A stretch of DNA of 64,000 nucleotides, taken from positions 219,458 to 283,457 of the forward strand of contig NZ_CGIH01000004.1 in assembly GCF_000983115.1 (NCBI RefSeq), given 5' to 3'. The DNA comes from Syntrophomonas zehnderi OL-4 (lineage in GTDB: Bacteria; Bacillota; Syntrophomonadia; Syntrophomonadales; Syntrophomonadaceae). Of this stretch, positions 28,101 through 36,895 are shown in pieces. The stretch's first letter is position 1, and each line of letters opens with the position of its first letter. Both the position numbers and the translations under genes were made by a program. A model generated the notes under the pieces. That model was not told the origin of the DNA. It ran no database searches and worked only from the letters and a program-made list of their open reading frames with translations.

Positions 28101-28780
28101 TGCCTACACCTGAGAGTATTCGTAACCAAGTGCAACAGCTTACTGAAGATTTAATTAGTTTAAGTCTTTGTAACCACCAAAACTTCCCTTCAATAAGGGA
28201 TACGGCTGGTCATACTAAGGAAATTGGTTTCAGTCATGATAATGACTTAAGCATTGTGTTGAAAAACTTGCCTTATAAAGAAATATATGATGAATTGGAA
28301 CGTGTTGAAGCTTATAATCTGAAAATGATTGATGGGGCATTGATACAAATGTCGTACCGCTTTATAAATGGTGATTTAAGTAGCCACCGACTAGCATTTT
28401 ATCCATCGCCCAATTTGGAGGAATACCAGAACAACCCTGAAATATATGAAAATGATGAGATGTATGCTGATATCATAAAGAAAAATGTTGTCCCATTTCC
28501 GCTGAGATTTGATTATGATTCCCGAGAGGGAGTCACAGTAGAACTTGATCATCCGCTTTCTCATTTAACGCTAGGACAATATGCTAATTGTCGCATTCCT
28601 GTCAGTTCGCCTTTAACTCCATTAACTTTTATCAGCTTTATTCTAAGGAATTTCTATAATACTGCTTATTTAGAGTTCTGCGAAAAGATAAGGCAATTTA
28701 ATGATGCTTTTCCAGAGACAATCCTTGGAGAAGAGAGAAATGTGATACATATCCAAGTGCCGAATAGAAAGTTTGCGTGA
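28100..28780 (+). CDS. DUF2290-like protein, partner of the upstream helicase
   Basis: A 226-residue protein that looks like the DUF2290 family, which I recall as a frequent neighbour of superfamily 1 helicases in bacterial accessory islands. Its ATG overlaps the helicase stop (TAATG), so the two are translation-coupled and probably act together. No catalytic motif stands out. A role in defence is inferred from position next to BREX only. Confidence 0.6.
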   Translation: MPTPESIRNQVQQLTEDLISLSLCNHQNFPSIRDTAGHTKEIGFSHDNDLSIVLKNLPYKEIYDELERVEAYNLKMIDGALIQMSYRFINGDLSSHRLAFYPSPNLEEYQNNPEIYENDEMYADIIKKNVVPFPLRFDYDSREGVTVELDHPLSHLTLGQYANCRIPVSSPLTPLTFISFILRNFYNTAYLEFCEKIRQFNDAFPETILGEERNVIHIQVPNRKFA

Positions 28781-28901
28781 TTTATTCCTGAATGGTCATC
28801 TTCTAGATTATTGAGGGATTGAAGTATTACTGCCGTTCTTCTGAAGGGCTTTTCTACTATATAAAGGGAAATGGAGAGACAGAAAGGTGGGGAGGAATGA
28901 A

Positions 28902-29726
28902 ATGACTCAGGACAACACCATCAGACTATTTAACGATCGAAGAATTCGCGTTTTGTGGGATGATGAACAGGAGAAGTGGTTTTTTTCAATTGTGGATGTA
29001 ATTGCAGTTTTGACCGAAAGTATTAATCCATCGGCATATTGGCGTAAACTAAAAGAGCGTCTGAAGAAGGAAGGAAATGAAAGTGTGACGAATTGTCACG
29101 CTTTGAAAATGATTGCCGCAGATGGGAAAATGCGTAATACCGATGTGGCTGATACCGAACAGATTTTAAGGCTTATTCAATCCATTCCTTCACCAAATGC
29201 TGAACCGTTTAAAATGTGGCTGGCCCAGGTCGGCAATGAGCGCATCAATGAGACGGCTGATCCTGAGCTGGCTATTGACCGTGCCTTGGAAACTTATCTT
29301 AAAAAAGGTTATTCCAATGCATGGATCAATCAACGACTGAAAAGCATCGAGGTACGCAAAGAACTGACTGATGAATGGGATAACAGAGGTGTAAAAAAGG
29401 GCCTGGAATATGCCATCCTGACCGATGAAATTACTAAAGCCTGGTCTGGTCATAACACCAGAGAATATAAGCGCTTAAAATCGTTAACGAAGGAAAACCT
29501 GCGCGACAATATGACCAATCTGGAATTGGTGCTGAATATGCTGGCAGAAGCGACTACCACCGAAATATCAAAAGAAAAAGAGCCGCAGAGCTTTGCAGAT
29601 AATCAAGAAATAGCCCGGCAAGGCGGAACTGTAGCCGGAAATGCCCGCCGGGAAATCGAACAAAGGACCGGCAAGAAAGTGGTTACCTCCAAAAATGCCA
29701 AAGGAATCAAAGAAATTGAAGAGTAG
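28902..29726 (+). CDS. Bro-N domain protein (phage antirepressor or damage-inducible family)
   Basis: A 274-residue protein with an N-terminal Bro-N domain (IRLFNDRRIRVLWDDE, WFFSIVDVIAVLT, YWRKLKERLKKEG) and a helical C-terminal region ending in a conserved GGTVAGNARREIE block. Members of this group are annotated as phage antirepressors or DinD-like proteins. ATG 28902 follows GGGGAGGA at five bases. It is the last gene before attR and may be a separate transcript. Confidence 0.75.
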   Translation: MTQDNTIRLFNDRRIRVLWDDEQEKWFFSIVDVIAVLTESINPSAYWRKLKERLKKEGNESVTNCHALKMIAADGKMRNTDVADTEQILRLIQSIPSPNAEPFKMWLAQVGNERINETADPELAIDRALETYLKKGYSNAWINQRLKSIEVRKELTDEWDNRGVKKGLEYAILTDEITKAWSGHNTREYKRLKSLTKENLRDNMTNLELVLNMLAEATTTEISKEKEPQSFADNQEIARQGGTVAGNARREIEQRTGKKVVTSKNAKGIKEIEE

Positions 29727-29798
29727 AAAGCCGGATCAGGGTTTATAATTTTTAAATGTTAAAAACATATATGATGACAGTCAATTAAAACACTTGGC

Positions 29799-29823
29799 AA
29801 CTATTCGGAAAATCCGAATAGTT
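29799..29823. promoter_or_regulatory. Perfect 11-bp inverted repeat, operator-like
   Basis: AACTATTCGGA (29799-29809) and TCCGAATAGTT (29813-29823) are separated by three bases. No T run follows. It lies between the Bro-N gene and attR, where integrase or excisionase binding sites would be expected. Confidence 0.4.
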
Positions 29824-29929
29824 CAAAAGAGGGAACTTGCGAGGTTTCAATATTCGTGCTTTGGAAAATATGTTTTCCCTGTAGGATGCTTTATGAATAG
29901 ATTAGGGTTAAGAATTGTATATCACGCGC

Positions 29930-29958
29930 ATGTCACGCGCGCGTGATAAAAGTCGCGC
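29930..29958. promoter_or_regulatory. 10-bp inverted repeat with CGCG-rich arms near attR
   Basis: TATCACGCGC (29930-29939) and GCGCGTGATA (29949-29958) flank nine bases. The surrounding 29727-30217 region (about 490 bases) has no believable gene; it becomes AT-rich toward attR. Confidence 0.4.
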
Positions 29959-30217
29959 GATATGTTTAGGTAGTTTTTAGAAGTAATTAAGGATTGAATT
30001 TATTAAGATTAGTGGTTTGCTACAAAAATAGCTTCCAGTATGCTGATATTCGGCGTTTGCTGGTTTAGTATTTTGCTACCGAATTGCTACCGGGTTTATT
30101 TTTTTACTTTTTTCGGCTTTGACAGACGGGTATTTATTATTGCTTACAAAAGCCGACGTTTAGGAGATATATTAGTATTTATTGATTTGCTTTTATTGCC
30201 TTTTATACCCCCATTAT

Positions 30218-30265
30218 TGATTCGTAATCAGCAGGCCGGCGGTTCGAATCCGCCCATCGGCTCCA
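30218..30265 (+). repeat. Right attachment site (attR): duplicated tRNA-Thr 3' end
   Basis: Identical over 48 bases to 11839-11886. The 5' half of a tRNA is absent, so this is not a gene. The following bases resemble the sequence after the intact tRNA, though with several changes. Confidence 0.9.
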
Positions 30266-30302
30266 CTTTAAAACAAGCAGCCGCACAAGTTTGCGCGGTG
30301 TC

Positions 30303-30326
30303 AAACCCGTCGATTTCGACGGGTTT
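30303..30326 (+). terminator. Perfect hairpin after attR, probably the displaced tRNA terminator
   Basis: AAACCCGTCGA and TCGACGGGTTT pair over 11 bp with a two-base loop. It probably ended tRNA-Thr transcription before the island moved in. The remaining gap to 30602 holds no gene. Confidence 0.55.
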
Positions 30327-30602
30327 CCCAATTTGCGAAATTTATTATACCTTATCAGGATTTTAGAATGCTGCTCGTTTTTTCTATTATTATCTAATTC
30401 GTTTATTCATCTGCCAAAGCGTTGAACTATTATTTGCATTTGCGGCAGGTTAACTAAATTATTGGGGAACTTTTCCAGCAGGTCACGTAAAAAGTATCTA
30501 TCATAAGCCTCATGTCAACAAAAGGCAAGCCAATTGAGAAGATCTTTGCTAAGTCGATTTCCGGATAAAAACAACAATCAAGTAATATGGAGGTAAAAAT
30601 AG

Positions 30603-31352
30603 ATGGATATAAAATTTGATCCCAATAACGCTATTATTAAACTCTGCATGAGTGGGATGGGATTGGAGGACAGCGGAAACATTGAAGATGCAATCACGAT
30701 GTTCCATAAAGCATGGTACGAAGCAACGGACGATTATGAAAGATTTATTGCAGCTTATCATATAGCTCGTCTACAAAAGAGTATAAAAGAAAAAATAAAA
30801 TGGATGGAAACATCTCTACAGTGTGCACAAAAGATAAATGAGGTTAGTGTTAAAAGCGCATATCCAACGTTATATTTAAACGTTGCCAAATGTTATGAGG
30901 AGTTGGGTGATTCTGAGAATGCAAAAAGAAATTATGAATTGTCAAATTCAGCTAAAGGGACACCTTCTGATGTAGGGCCATTTTACCATGGGACAAAGGC
31001 AGATTTGAAAGTTGGTGATTTACTAACAGCGGGTGGAATTTCAAATTACAAACCCGGGCTTACAATGAACCATATTTATTTCACTGCTAATGTCAATGGT
31101 GCGGGAATTGCCGCAGCATTAGCAAAAGGAGAAGGAAGAGAACGCATTTATATAATAGAACCAACAGGTGAATTTGAAAACGATCCCAATGTTACTGACA
31201 AAAAATTCCCTGGTAACTTAACGCGTTCTTATCGAACGAAAGAACCTTTAAGAATTATTGGTGAAGAAACAGAGTGGACGAAACTGACAACTACTGAGCA
31301 ACGAAATTGGCGTGAAAAAACAACTAAAAACAAAGGTGAAATTATTAACTAA
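30603..31352 (+). CDS. arr: TPR-rifampin ADP-ribosyltransferase fusion (Arr-like)
   Basis: The C-terminal 125 residues match Arr, which inactivates rifampin by NAD-dependent ADP-ribosylation. Motifs: FYHGTKADLKVGDLL from residue 127, then GLTMNHIYFTA, IYIIEPTGEFE, DPNVTDKKFPGN and TRSYRTKEPLRI. Arr enzymes are normally about 140 residues, but here an N-terminal 115-residue helical domain with tetratricopeptide-like pairs (AITMFHKAWYEA; LYLNVAKCYEELGDSENA) is fused on. GGAGG precedes the ATG by eight bases. The gene stands alone just outside the island and may be acquired. Confidence 0.83.
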   Translation: MDIKFDPNNAIIKLCMSGMGLEDSGNIEDAITMFHKAWYEATDDYERFIAAYHIARLQKSIKEKIKWMETSLQCAQKINEVSVKSAYPTLYLNVAKCYEELGDSENAKRNYELSNSAKGTPSDVGPFYHGTKADLKVGDLLTAGGISNYKPGLTMNHIYFTANVNGAGIAAALAKGEGRERIYIIEPTGEFENDPNVTDKKFPGNLTRSYRTKEPLRIIGEETEWTKLTTTEQRNWREKTTKNKGEIIN

Positions 31353-31566
31353 ACGAATTCATGGTGTGATGGTTAAAGGTCGATATATTCCGAGAACGAG
31401 CCATGTTGAGACGGTAGTTTTGATGTCAAGGGTGAAAGAGTGAGGGTGTGAAAAAGCCTTATAAATCAAGGCTTTTCGAACATATGGGCACTAAACCCAT
31501 TGAGCGAAAACGAGATTTTTTCGCTTCGCGGGAACAAGTCCAGAAAGGCAGTATTTGATAGTTAAG

Positions 31567-31686
31567 TGGTCAGGTTAGATGTCAGTGCTCGGTGAGTGTA
31601 CAGGTTAGATGTCAGCCTTCGCGAGTGGACGATTTAGATGTTTTTTCGGATTTTTTTTGAGGTTGTGTGGTCAGGTTGGATGTTAA
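31567..31686. repeat. Four degenerate 19-bp repeats, possible insertion-sequence end
   Basis: Copies at about 31567, 31597, 31626 and 31668 share a core like CAGGTTAGATGT. Multiple short direct repeats of this kind occur at the ends of IS21-type elements, but no transposase remains. The wider gap 31353-31795 also holds a hairpin (AAAAGCCTT/AAGGCTTTT) at about 31453-31477 and no gene. Confidence 0.5.
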
Positions 31687-31822
31687 AATGAAATCCGATA
31701 CAGTTACTTTGTTATAGCAATTTGGCGAAATTATGCGTCTGAAAAAGTCAAACGTTTTTTAGGTAATAGCATCAAAAGATCAATAAACAAATAGCATGGG
31801 GGAAAGAGAGGCGAACAGTAGA

Positions 31823-33601
31823 ATGCGTATATGTTTTTCAATGGACGGAATTAAGAATATGAATCATCTGTATACATGGACGGTGAAGCATTCCGAAGAA
31901 TTTGGAGAATTCCGAGAAGAGAATTACCATGGTGATGTTTACTGCAAGACCGTTGTAGCGGACGTGCTTAAAGTCCTCACCCCATCAGAATGTGCAAATC
32001 AGAAATACCTTGGCTCTCGTGAGCGCATTGCAAATGAGATGTTCACACTCTCTTCAACAGTTGGTTTGGAATACAATGTCTCCTTCGCTATTAACACCTA
32101 TAACGGTGAAGTGGCTCGTCTGGAAATCACCATCACGGCGCCAGAAACGGAGTGTTATGACAAACAGCTTGAAGATCTTAAAATTGCGCTGAAAAACCGA
32201 CTTCTCGTTGATTGGCAAGTATGCACTTGGCTTGAGGATGAGCAATCGGCTATTCTGTGTAAAGAAGCCTTTGAGAAGGCATTCATAGTTGAAAATAACC
32301 TGAGGGCTTTCGCAAGCAAAGTACTTATTCACTTCCTTGGTGTTAACTGGATAAATAAAGCCGGATTAGAAAAAAATGCTGAATCGGTAAAGAATCTGAC
32401 GGAAAAGTTCATCCAGCGTGTTCCAGAGTTTGACAACATCAACACGGATTTTCTCTCTATGACGCTTGAAACTTTGTTAGGGGTTATATTTGATGGTATT
32501 ATATTCAAGGAGGATGTTATTCTGAGCCGAGAGGATTATACAAAGGTTCAGGAGCTGGGAGTCAAACAAAAAGTCGCAGGTAGTTTTATAGCTGATTACA
32601 TTAAAGCTCGAAGAACTGTGGATAAAAAAATATGGGATGATCTTTTCGCCCCATACATTGATGATACAATTGCCTTCAAAACGGCAGCCCACGACTTCAT
32701 TGAAGATCGGAATCATATTGCCCATAGTAAAGTGTTGTCATGGAGTTCCTATCAGATAATTCTTAAGGATTTTAAGGTATTTGACTCCCTCATCTTATCA
32801 GCTGATGCTAAGTTTGAGCTTGAAGAAACATCAGACGAAGTACTTCAAACATGGGAAGTGGAACATGAAGATGCTGAATACAAGCGCGAGTATTATCGTG
32901 ATCGACTAGCGAGCGAAACCGGGATGGATATACTGGACGAAAAAGGAATCAAATACTGGTTTGATGAAGTTCTGCATGAACTTTTCGATGCCGTCTTTCA
33001 ACGGTATCATTTAGATGTTTGTTATGAAATTTCCGATTTCACCACACCCACTGAGGGGGAGATCGTTTTCTCGATATCATGCCCGGCAGTGGAGGATGGC
33101 AGTGCAAGAATTGAAATTATAGCGGAGTATTCTATCGATGATGACCTCGGTGAAGACAGCACATGTTATATAGTTCTAAAAAACGGAACTGGAGAAGACG
33201 TCTGTAAGGCAGAAGTCCGTTTTCATAATGGAGATGGCTGTGAAGGTGAAGAATGCATTATGGTAGCCACCGATAGTTCTGAGTATGATACTTCAGAACT
33301 GGACGATTTTCGAGATGAATTGTTTGCTGCCATTGAGTCTTTGAATCCTTATCCAGCAAAGTTGGACGCGCTTGCATACGAAAACAAGGGTGCAGTACAG
33401 TTTGTCGCTGACTTTCCATGTGAGCAATGTGGAAAGTTTGGCGTATCCATCAATGAAACTTTCCTACCTATAAGTCGGTGCTGTTATTGTGGATATGAAA
33501 ATGAACTGGTGAAATGTGAACGTTGCGGCGAATTGGTAGATGCGGATTCGGTTGAGCACGGATTCTGTCCCTCATGCGCCGCTTATATAGATAAACAGTG
33601 A
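31823..33601 (+). CDS. HEPN-motif protein with C-terminal zinc ribbons
   Basis: A protein of about 592 residues that I do not recognise by name. It has an Rx4H motif typical of HEPN ribonucleases, EDRNHIAHSK, with R296, N297 and H301; asparagine after the arginine is the usual arrangement. The C terminus has four Cys pairs (CEQC, CYC, CERC, CPSC) that would form two zinc ribbons. HEPN proteins are common toxins and defence RNases. I chose ATG 31823 because a purine-rich stretch precedes it; ATG 31796 is an alternative. A DUF4238-like gene follows 21 bases later, so they likely form an operon. Confidence 0.6.
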   Translation: MRICFSMDGIKNMNHLYTWTVKHSEEFGEFREENYHGDVYCKTVVADVLKVLTPSECANQKYLGSRERIANEMFTLSSTVGLEYNVSFAINTYNGEVARLEITITAPETECYDKQLEDLKIALKNRLLVDWQVCTWLEDEQSAILCKEAFEKAFIVENNLRAFASKVLIHFLGVNWINKAGLEKNAESVKNLTEKFIQRVPEFDNINTDFLSMTLETLLGVIFDGIIFKEDVILSREDYTKVQELGVKQKVAGSFIADYIKARRTVDKKIWDDLFAPYIDDTIAFKTAAHDFIEDRNHIAHSKVLSWSSYQIILKDFKVFDSLILSADAKFELEETSDEVLQTWEVEHEDAEYKREYYRDRLASETGMDILDEKGIKYWFDEVLHELFDAVFQRYHLDVCYEISDFTTPTEGEIVFSISCPAVEDGSARIEIIAEYSIDDDLGEDSTCYIVLKNGTGEDVCKAEVRFHNGDGCEGEECIMVATDSSEYDTSELDDFRDELFAAIESLNPYPAKLDALAYENKGAVQFVADFPCEQCGKFGVSINETFLPISRCCYCGYENELVKCERCGELVDADSVEHGFCPSCAAYIDKQ

Positions 33602-33622
33602 GTAAAAAGGAGCAGAATTGAG

Positions 33623-34546
33623 GTGAAAAAGATCGGAAAAAACAAGCCTACCAGACAGCATCATGTTCCCAAGGTGTATTTGAGGAACTTCTGTGATTTA
33701 CACGGTTGTATTGCAGTGATGGACAAGCGTGAACACCGGATATTTACGACTGGAGTTCGTGCTGTAGGTGTAGAAAATGATTTCTATACATTGGAAAAAC
33801 TTGATGATCCCTATTGCTGGGAACGCGCCTATGCTTCTGGTATAGAGCCACTTATGGGGAAGCTTTTAACAAAGTTAATTTCTCAAACAAATATTTTAGT
33901 ACAAAATGGAGCAACCGTTATAAGTCCCTCAGAAAAGGCACAGCTTGCGGTTATTATGGTTGTACAGCTACTTCGTGGAAAGCAAAGCCGAGAGTATGAG
34001 CAAAAGCTTTATGCAGATTATCTGCCGGAAGCTATAGATAAAGCTAAAACCTTGTTTGGGTCGCTTAACAATGAACAAAATAAGCTGCTTGAGGCATTCG
34101 CAAGTGATGAATATTACTTCAAGCGAACGGTTATGGACGTTACGCTAGATTCGGAGAGAATTGCAAAATATGCTGGAATTCTTTGCAACCGAGATATTCT
34201 TGTCTATCGAATACAAGGAAATATGGAATTCATAACCAGTGATAACCCGGTCATGTTCATCAATAGTATTACGAAAAACGCCCGTCCATTTACCAATGGC
34301 CTAATAAAGCCGACTACTATAGTTTATTATCCGATTTCGCCAAAGCTGCTCTTAAGTGCTGTCCATCCGTCAGCCTACTTTGGAGTACTTTCAAATCAGG
34401 ATTGTCAACTAATTGATCTGGATGCGTGCAAAGAAATCGGTTTCATTACCTCAATAAACAAAAAACAGATTAGCCAGTGTTACCAACATGCATTCGCTCG
34501 CTCAGTCGGCATGATGAAACAATTCCAAGAACGAAAAGGAAAATGA
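33623..34546 (+). CDS. DUF4238-like protein
   Basis: A 307-residue protein whose start (HHVPKVYLRNFC) is the hallmark of the DUF4238 family. That family has no firmly established function; it is scattered in accessory regions of bacterial genomes. The HH pair, ENDFYTLE, and the later FITSDNPVMF stretch are its conserved blocks. GTG 33623 follows AAAGGAG at about ten bases. Its place directly after the HEPN gene suggests a shared role. Confidence 0.65.
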   Translation: MKKIGKNKPTRQHHVPKVYLRNFCDLHGCIAVMDKREHRIFTTGVRAVGVENDFYTLEKLDDPYCWERAYASGIEPLMGKLLTKLISQTNILVQNGATVISPSEKAQLAVIMVVQLLRGKQSREYEQKLYADYLPEAIDKAKTLFGSLNNEQNKLLEAFASDEYYFKRTVMDVTLDSERIAKYAGILCNRDILVYRIQGNMEFITSDNPVMFINSITKNARPFTNGLIKPTTIVYYPISPKLLLSAVHPSAYFGVLSNQDCQLIDLDACKEIGFITSINKKQISQCYQHAFARSVGMMKQFQERKGK

Positions 34547-34557
34547 AACCTTTAGGT

Positions 34558-35264
34558 TTCCCATTATGTTAAAGTTATGCTCTGGTAAAGGAACTCAAAG
34601 AGCAGACAAATAATCTGTAAAGGAGCTGAGACTATGCCGGTTGTACCCATTTACCTGAATATTGATGAAAAAACGTATGCTGGTGTCAAGGCAGGAGCAT
34701 TGGAACTCTGCGGCATGGCAAAAAATATTAATAACAAACGGGTTGTCAAACACATCCCTGCGGTTGCTGATGCTGCTAAAGAAGGTGCAAGCAAAGCCAT
34801 TGATTTCATCCGGGAGCATAAGAAAGGAACGTTCGTTGTTGGTGGAGTCCTGATTATAGGTGGAGCAGTAGTTGGTACAATCAGCTATGTATCCCATCGG
34901 AAGCAGCGTGAGCTCGAAAAGCAGTTCGGAGTAGCACTTCAAGACTATCTTGATGTAGCACGGGATGGAAAGCTTACCATAGAGGAGCTTAATGCTTTGA
35001 TTGGAGCCATCGAGAAAATCGAAAAACATAATCCGAACAAGAGTATCGACCTTCACATACCAGCATCGCAACTCAGCGAGCTGATCCACTATATTTTTGA
35101 CTACACTATCCGTTTGGCACAGGCCAACAGCTTCAATGTAAAGTTAATCAATCGTCCAAAGTCTTTCAAGGCCAAGACCGCAGACGACCTTAAATACTAT
35201 CTGAACATACAAAAGGAAATCCTCCAACAGGCAGCGTGAAAGCTGTTAAGCTTCCCATTATGTT
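34558..35264. repeat. 13-bp direct repeats flanking the membrane-protein gene
   Basis: TTCCCATTATGTT occurs at 34558-34570 and again at 35252-35264, one copy on each side of the gene, with similar neighbouring bases. The second copy lies 63 bases from the recombinase gene, so one copy may relate to the prophage attachment region. Confidence 0.35.
34634..35239 (+). CDS. Single-pass membrane protein of unknown function
   Basis: A 201-residue protein with one clear membrane span (TFVVGGVLIIGGAVVGTI, about residues 70-90) followed by basic residues (SHRKQRE), so the C-terminal domain is probably cytoplasmic. The soluble tail includes an acidic segment (DGKLTIEELNALI) that looks EF-hand-like but lacks a full loop. 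AAAGGAG precedes the ATG. It is the third gene after the HEPN and DUF4238 genes, 87 bases downstream. A membrane effector role is inference. Confidence 0.6.
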   Translation: MPVVPIYLNIDEKTYAGVKAGALELCGMAKNINNKRVVKHIPAVADAAKEGASKAIDFIREHKKGTFVVGGVLIIGGAVVGTISYVSHRKQRELEKQFGVALQDYLDVARDGKLTIEELNALIGAIEKIEKHNPNKSIDLHIPASQLSELIHYIFDYTIRLAQANSFNVKLINRPKSFKAKTADDLKYYLNIQKEILQQAA

Positions 35265-35326
35265 TATAATATAAAGTAAAGGTTAGCGTTCCACGTTACA
35301 ATTTATTAAGGTTGATTATTGGCCTT

Positions 35327-36895
35327 TTATCCCTCCACATCCACCGTTAATCCAGACTTGAACTCCACGGTGAATTTGTCCTCGTAGATGGTGACCTTTT
35401 CAATCAGCCGCCGGATAAGCTGCTCGTCGTATTCGGCGAGGGCGGTGGATTGCTTCTTGAGGAATACGCTCATGTCAGTTATGCGCTTTTTGAGCTCATC
35501 TCGGTTAGCGCTTTCAAGAAGTAGCTTTTGCTTTTGGTCACGTAGTCGATGAATCTCATCGCCGACTTTATCATAATCGGCATTGGAGGTGGCAAGCTTC
35601 AGAAGTTCCGTTTGAAGTTCTTCCAGCCGCTTATCGATATCTGCCAAGACTTTGTCACCTTCACGAGTAATGATGGTGGCAATGTTATCCTGTAGAGTTG
35701 AGAAGAAAGAATCTTTATCGCAAAGTGCCTGATTGATAGCGGTGACAAGCACTTGCTCGATTGTGCTTTCCGGTACCGTGCGAGCATCGCAGAAAAGGCC
35801 GGTGTTTTCTAATCGGCTGACACAGCGCCAGACGATGGATTTCTTACCACGGTTGTTCCAGTGCACCCTGCGGAACACTTCACCGCAGTTGCCGCAGATG
35901 ACTATCTGAGCAAAGCAGTGATTGCTGCTGAAGGTTCTGGTCTTTCCGTTCGGGCTGGTGTGGACGATACGGCGGCGAACAAGTTCCTCCTGCACCTGCA
36001 TGAAAACTTCACGCGGGATGATGGCTTCGTGGCTATTTTCTACATAGTACTGCGGAACGATACCGTTGTTCTTGACCCGCTTTTTTGTTAGGAAGTCAAC
36101 CGTATATGTTTTCTGTAAAAGAGCGTCGCCGATGTACTTTTCGTTTCGCAGGATCTGATTTATGTTGCTTGTATGCCAGCGTTCCCTGCCCGCACCGTTA
36201 AGGATACCGTCTGCTTCCAAACCGCGAGCGATTTTCAGCATACTGGCACCCTCAAGGTATTCTCGGTAAATGCGCTTGATGATTTCAGCTTCCTCGGGCA
36301 CGACTACGAGACGCTTGTTTTCATCCTTTGTATAGCCGAGAAACCGAGCGCAGTTTACTTGAATTTCACCCTGTTGGTAGCGATATTGTAACCCCAGCTT
36401 TACGTTCTGGCTCAATGACTGACTTTCCTGTTGGGCGAGGGATGCCATAATCGTGAGCAGAACTTCGCCCTTGGAATCCATGGTGTTTATATTTTCTTTT
36501 TCAAAATATACGGGAATGTTTTTCTCCTTGAGCTGACGGATATATTTCAAACAGTCCAGTGTGTTTCGGGCAAATCGGCTGATGGACTTTGTAATAATCA
36601 TATCGATATTACCAGCCATACACTCGTCAATCATCCGGTTGAATTCCTCACGCTTTTTGGTGTTGGTGCCCGAGATGCCGTCGTCCGCAAATATTCCCGC
36701 CAGCACCCAGTCAGGATGCCCTTGTATGTAGGCGGTGTAATGTTCAATCTGCGTTTCGTAACTGGTAGCCTGTTCATCGCTGTCTGTGGAAACACGGCAG
36801 TAAGCAGCAACGCGGAGTTTCGGTTTTTCCTCGTCCTTGCTCTTGCGAGTATGCTTTCTTGCCGGAATCACGGTGACATTTTTACTGACTGCCAT
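35327..36895 (-). CDS. Large serine recombinase (prophage integrase), copy 2
   Basis: Site-specific recombinase of about 522 residues. The N-terminal resolvase domain carries the catalytic serine S36 in [11 protein letters not shown], then the recombinase domain ([10 protein letters not shown] and on), a zinc ribbon ([10 protein letters not shown], then WRCVSR) and a C-terminal coiled coil ([12 protein letters not shown]). It starts 14 bases inside the end of the upstream recombinase-domain gene. The prophage boundary is expected just past its 3' end, in 35240-35326. Confidence 0.88.
   Translation of the reverse strand: MAVSKNVTVIPARKHTRKSKDEEKPKLRVAAYCRVSTDSDEQATSYETQIEHYTAYIQGHPDWVLAGIFADDGISGTNTKKREEFNRMIDECMAGNIDMIITKSISRFARNTLDCLKYIRQLKEKNIPVYFEKENINTMDSKGEVLLTIMASLAQQESQSLSQNVKLGLQYRYQQGEIQVNCARFLGYTKDENKRLVVVPEEAEIIKRIYREYLEGASMLKIARGLEADGILNGAGRERWHTSNINQILRNEKYIGDALLQKTYTVDFLTKKRVKNNGIVPQYYVENSHEAIIPREVFMQVQEELVRRRIVHTSPNGKTRTFSSNHCFAQIVICGNCGEVFRRVHWNNRGKKSIVWRCVSRLENTGLFCDARTVPESTIEQVLVTAINQALCDKDSFFSTLQDNIATIITREGDKVLADIDKRLEELQTELLKLATSNADYDKVGDEIHRLRDQKQKLLLESANRDELKKRITDMSVFLKKQSTALAEYDEQLIRRLIEKVTIYEDKFTVEFKSGLTVDVEG

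Noticed and set aside
30218-30265. A second tRNA-Thr gene
   Set aside because: Only the 3' part is present; there is no acceptor 5' strand or D arm, so it is an attachment site.
30040-30366. A 108-codon open frame running across attR
   Set aside because: It reads through the tRNA fragment and a terminator hairpin and has no ribosome site.
31567-31686. CRISPR array
   Set aside because: Only four poorly matching repeats of about 19 bases with uneven spacing, and no cas genes in the window.
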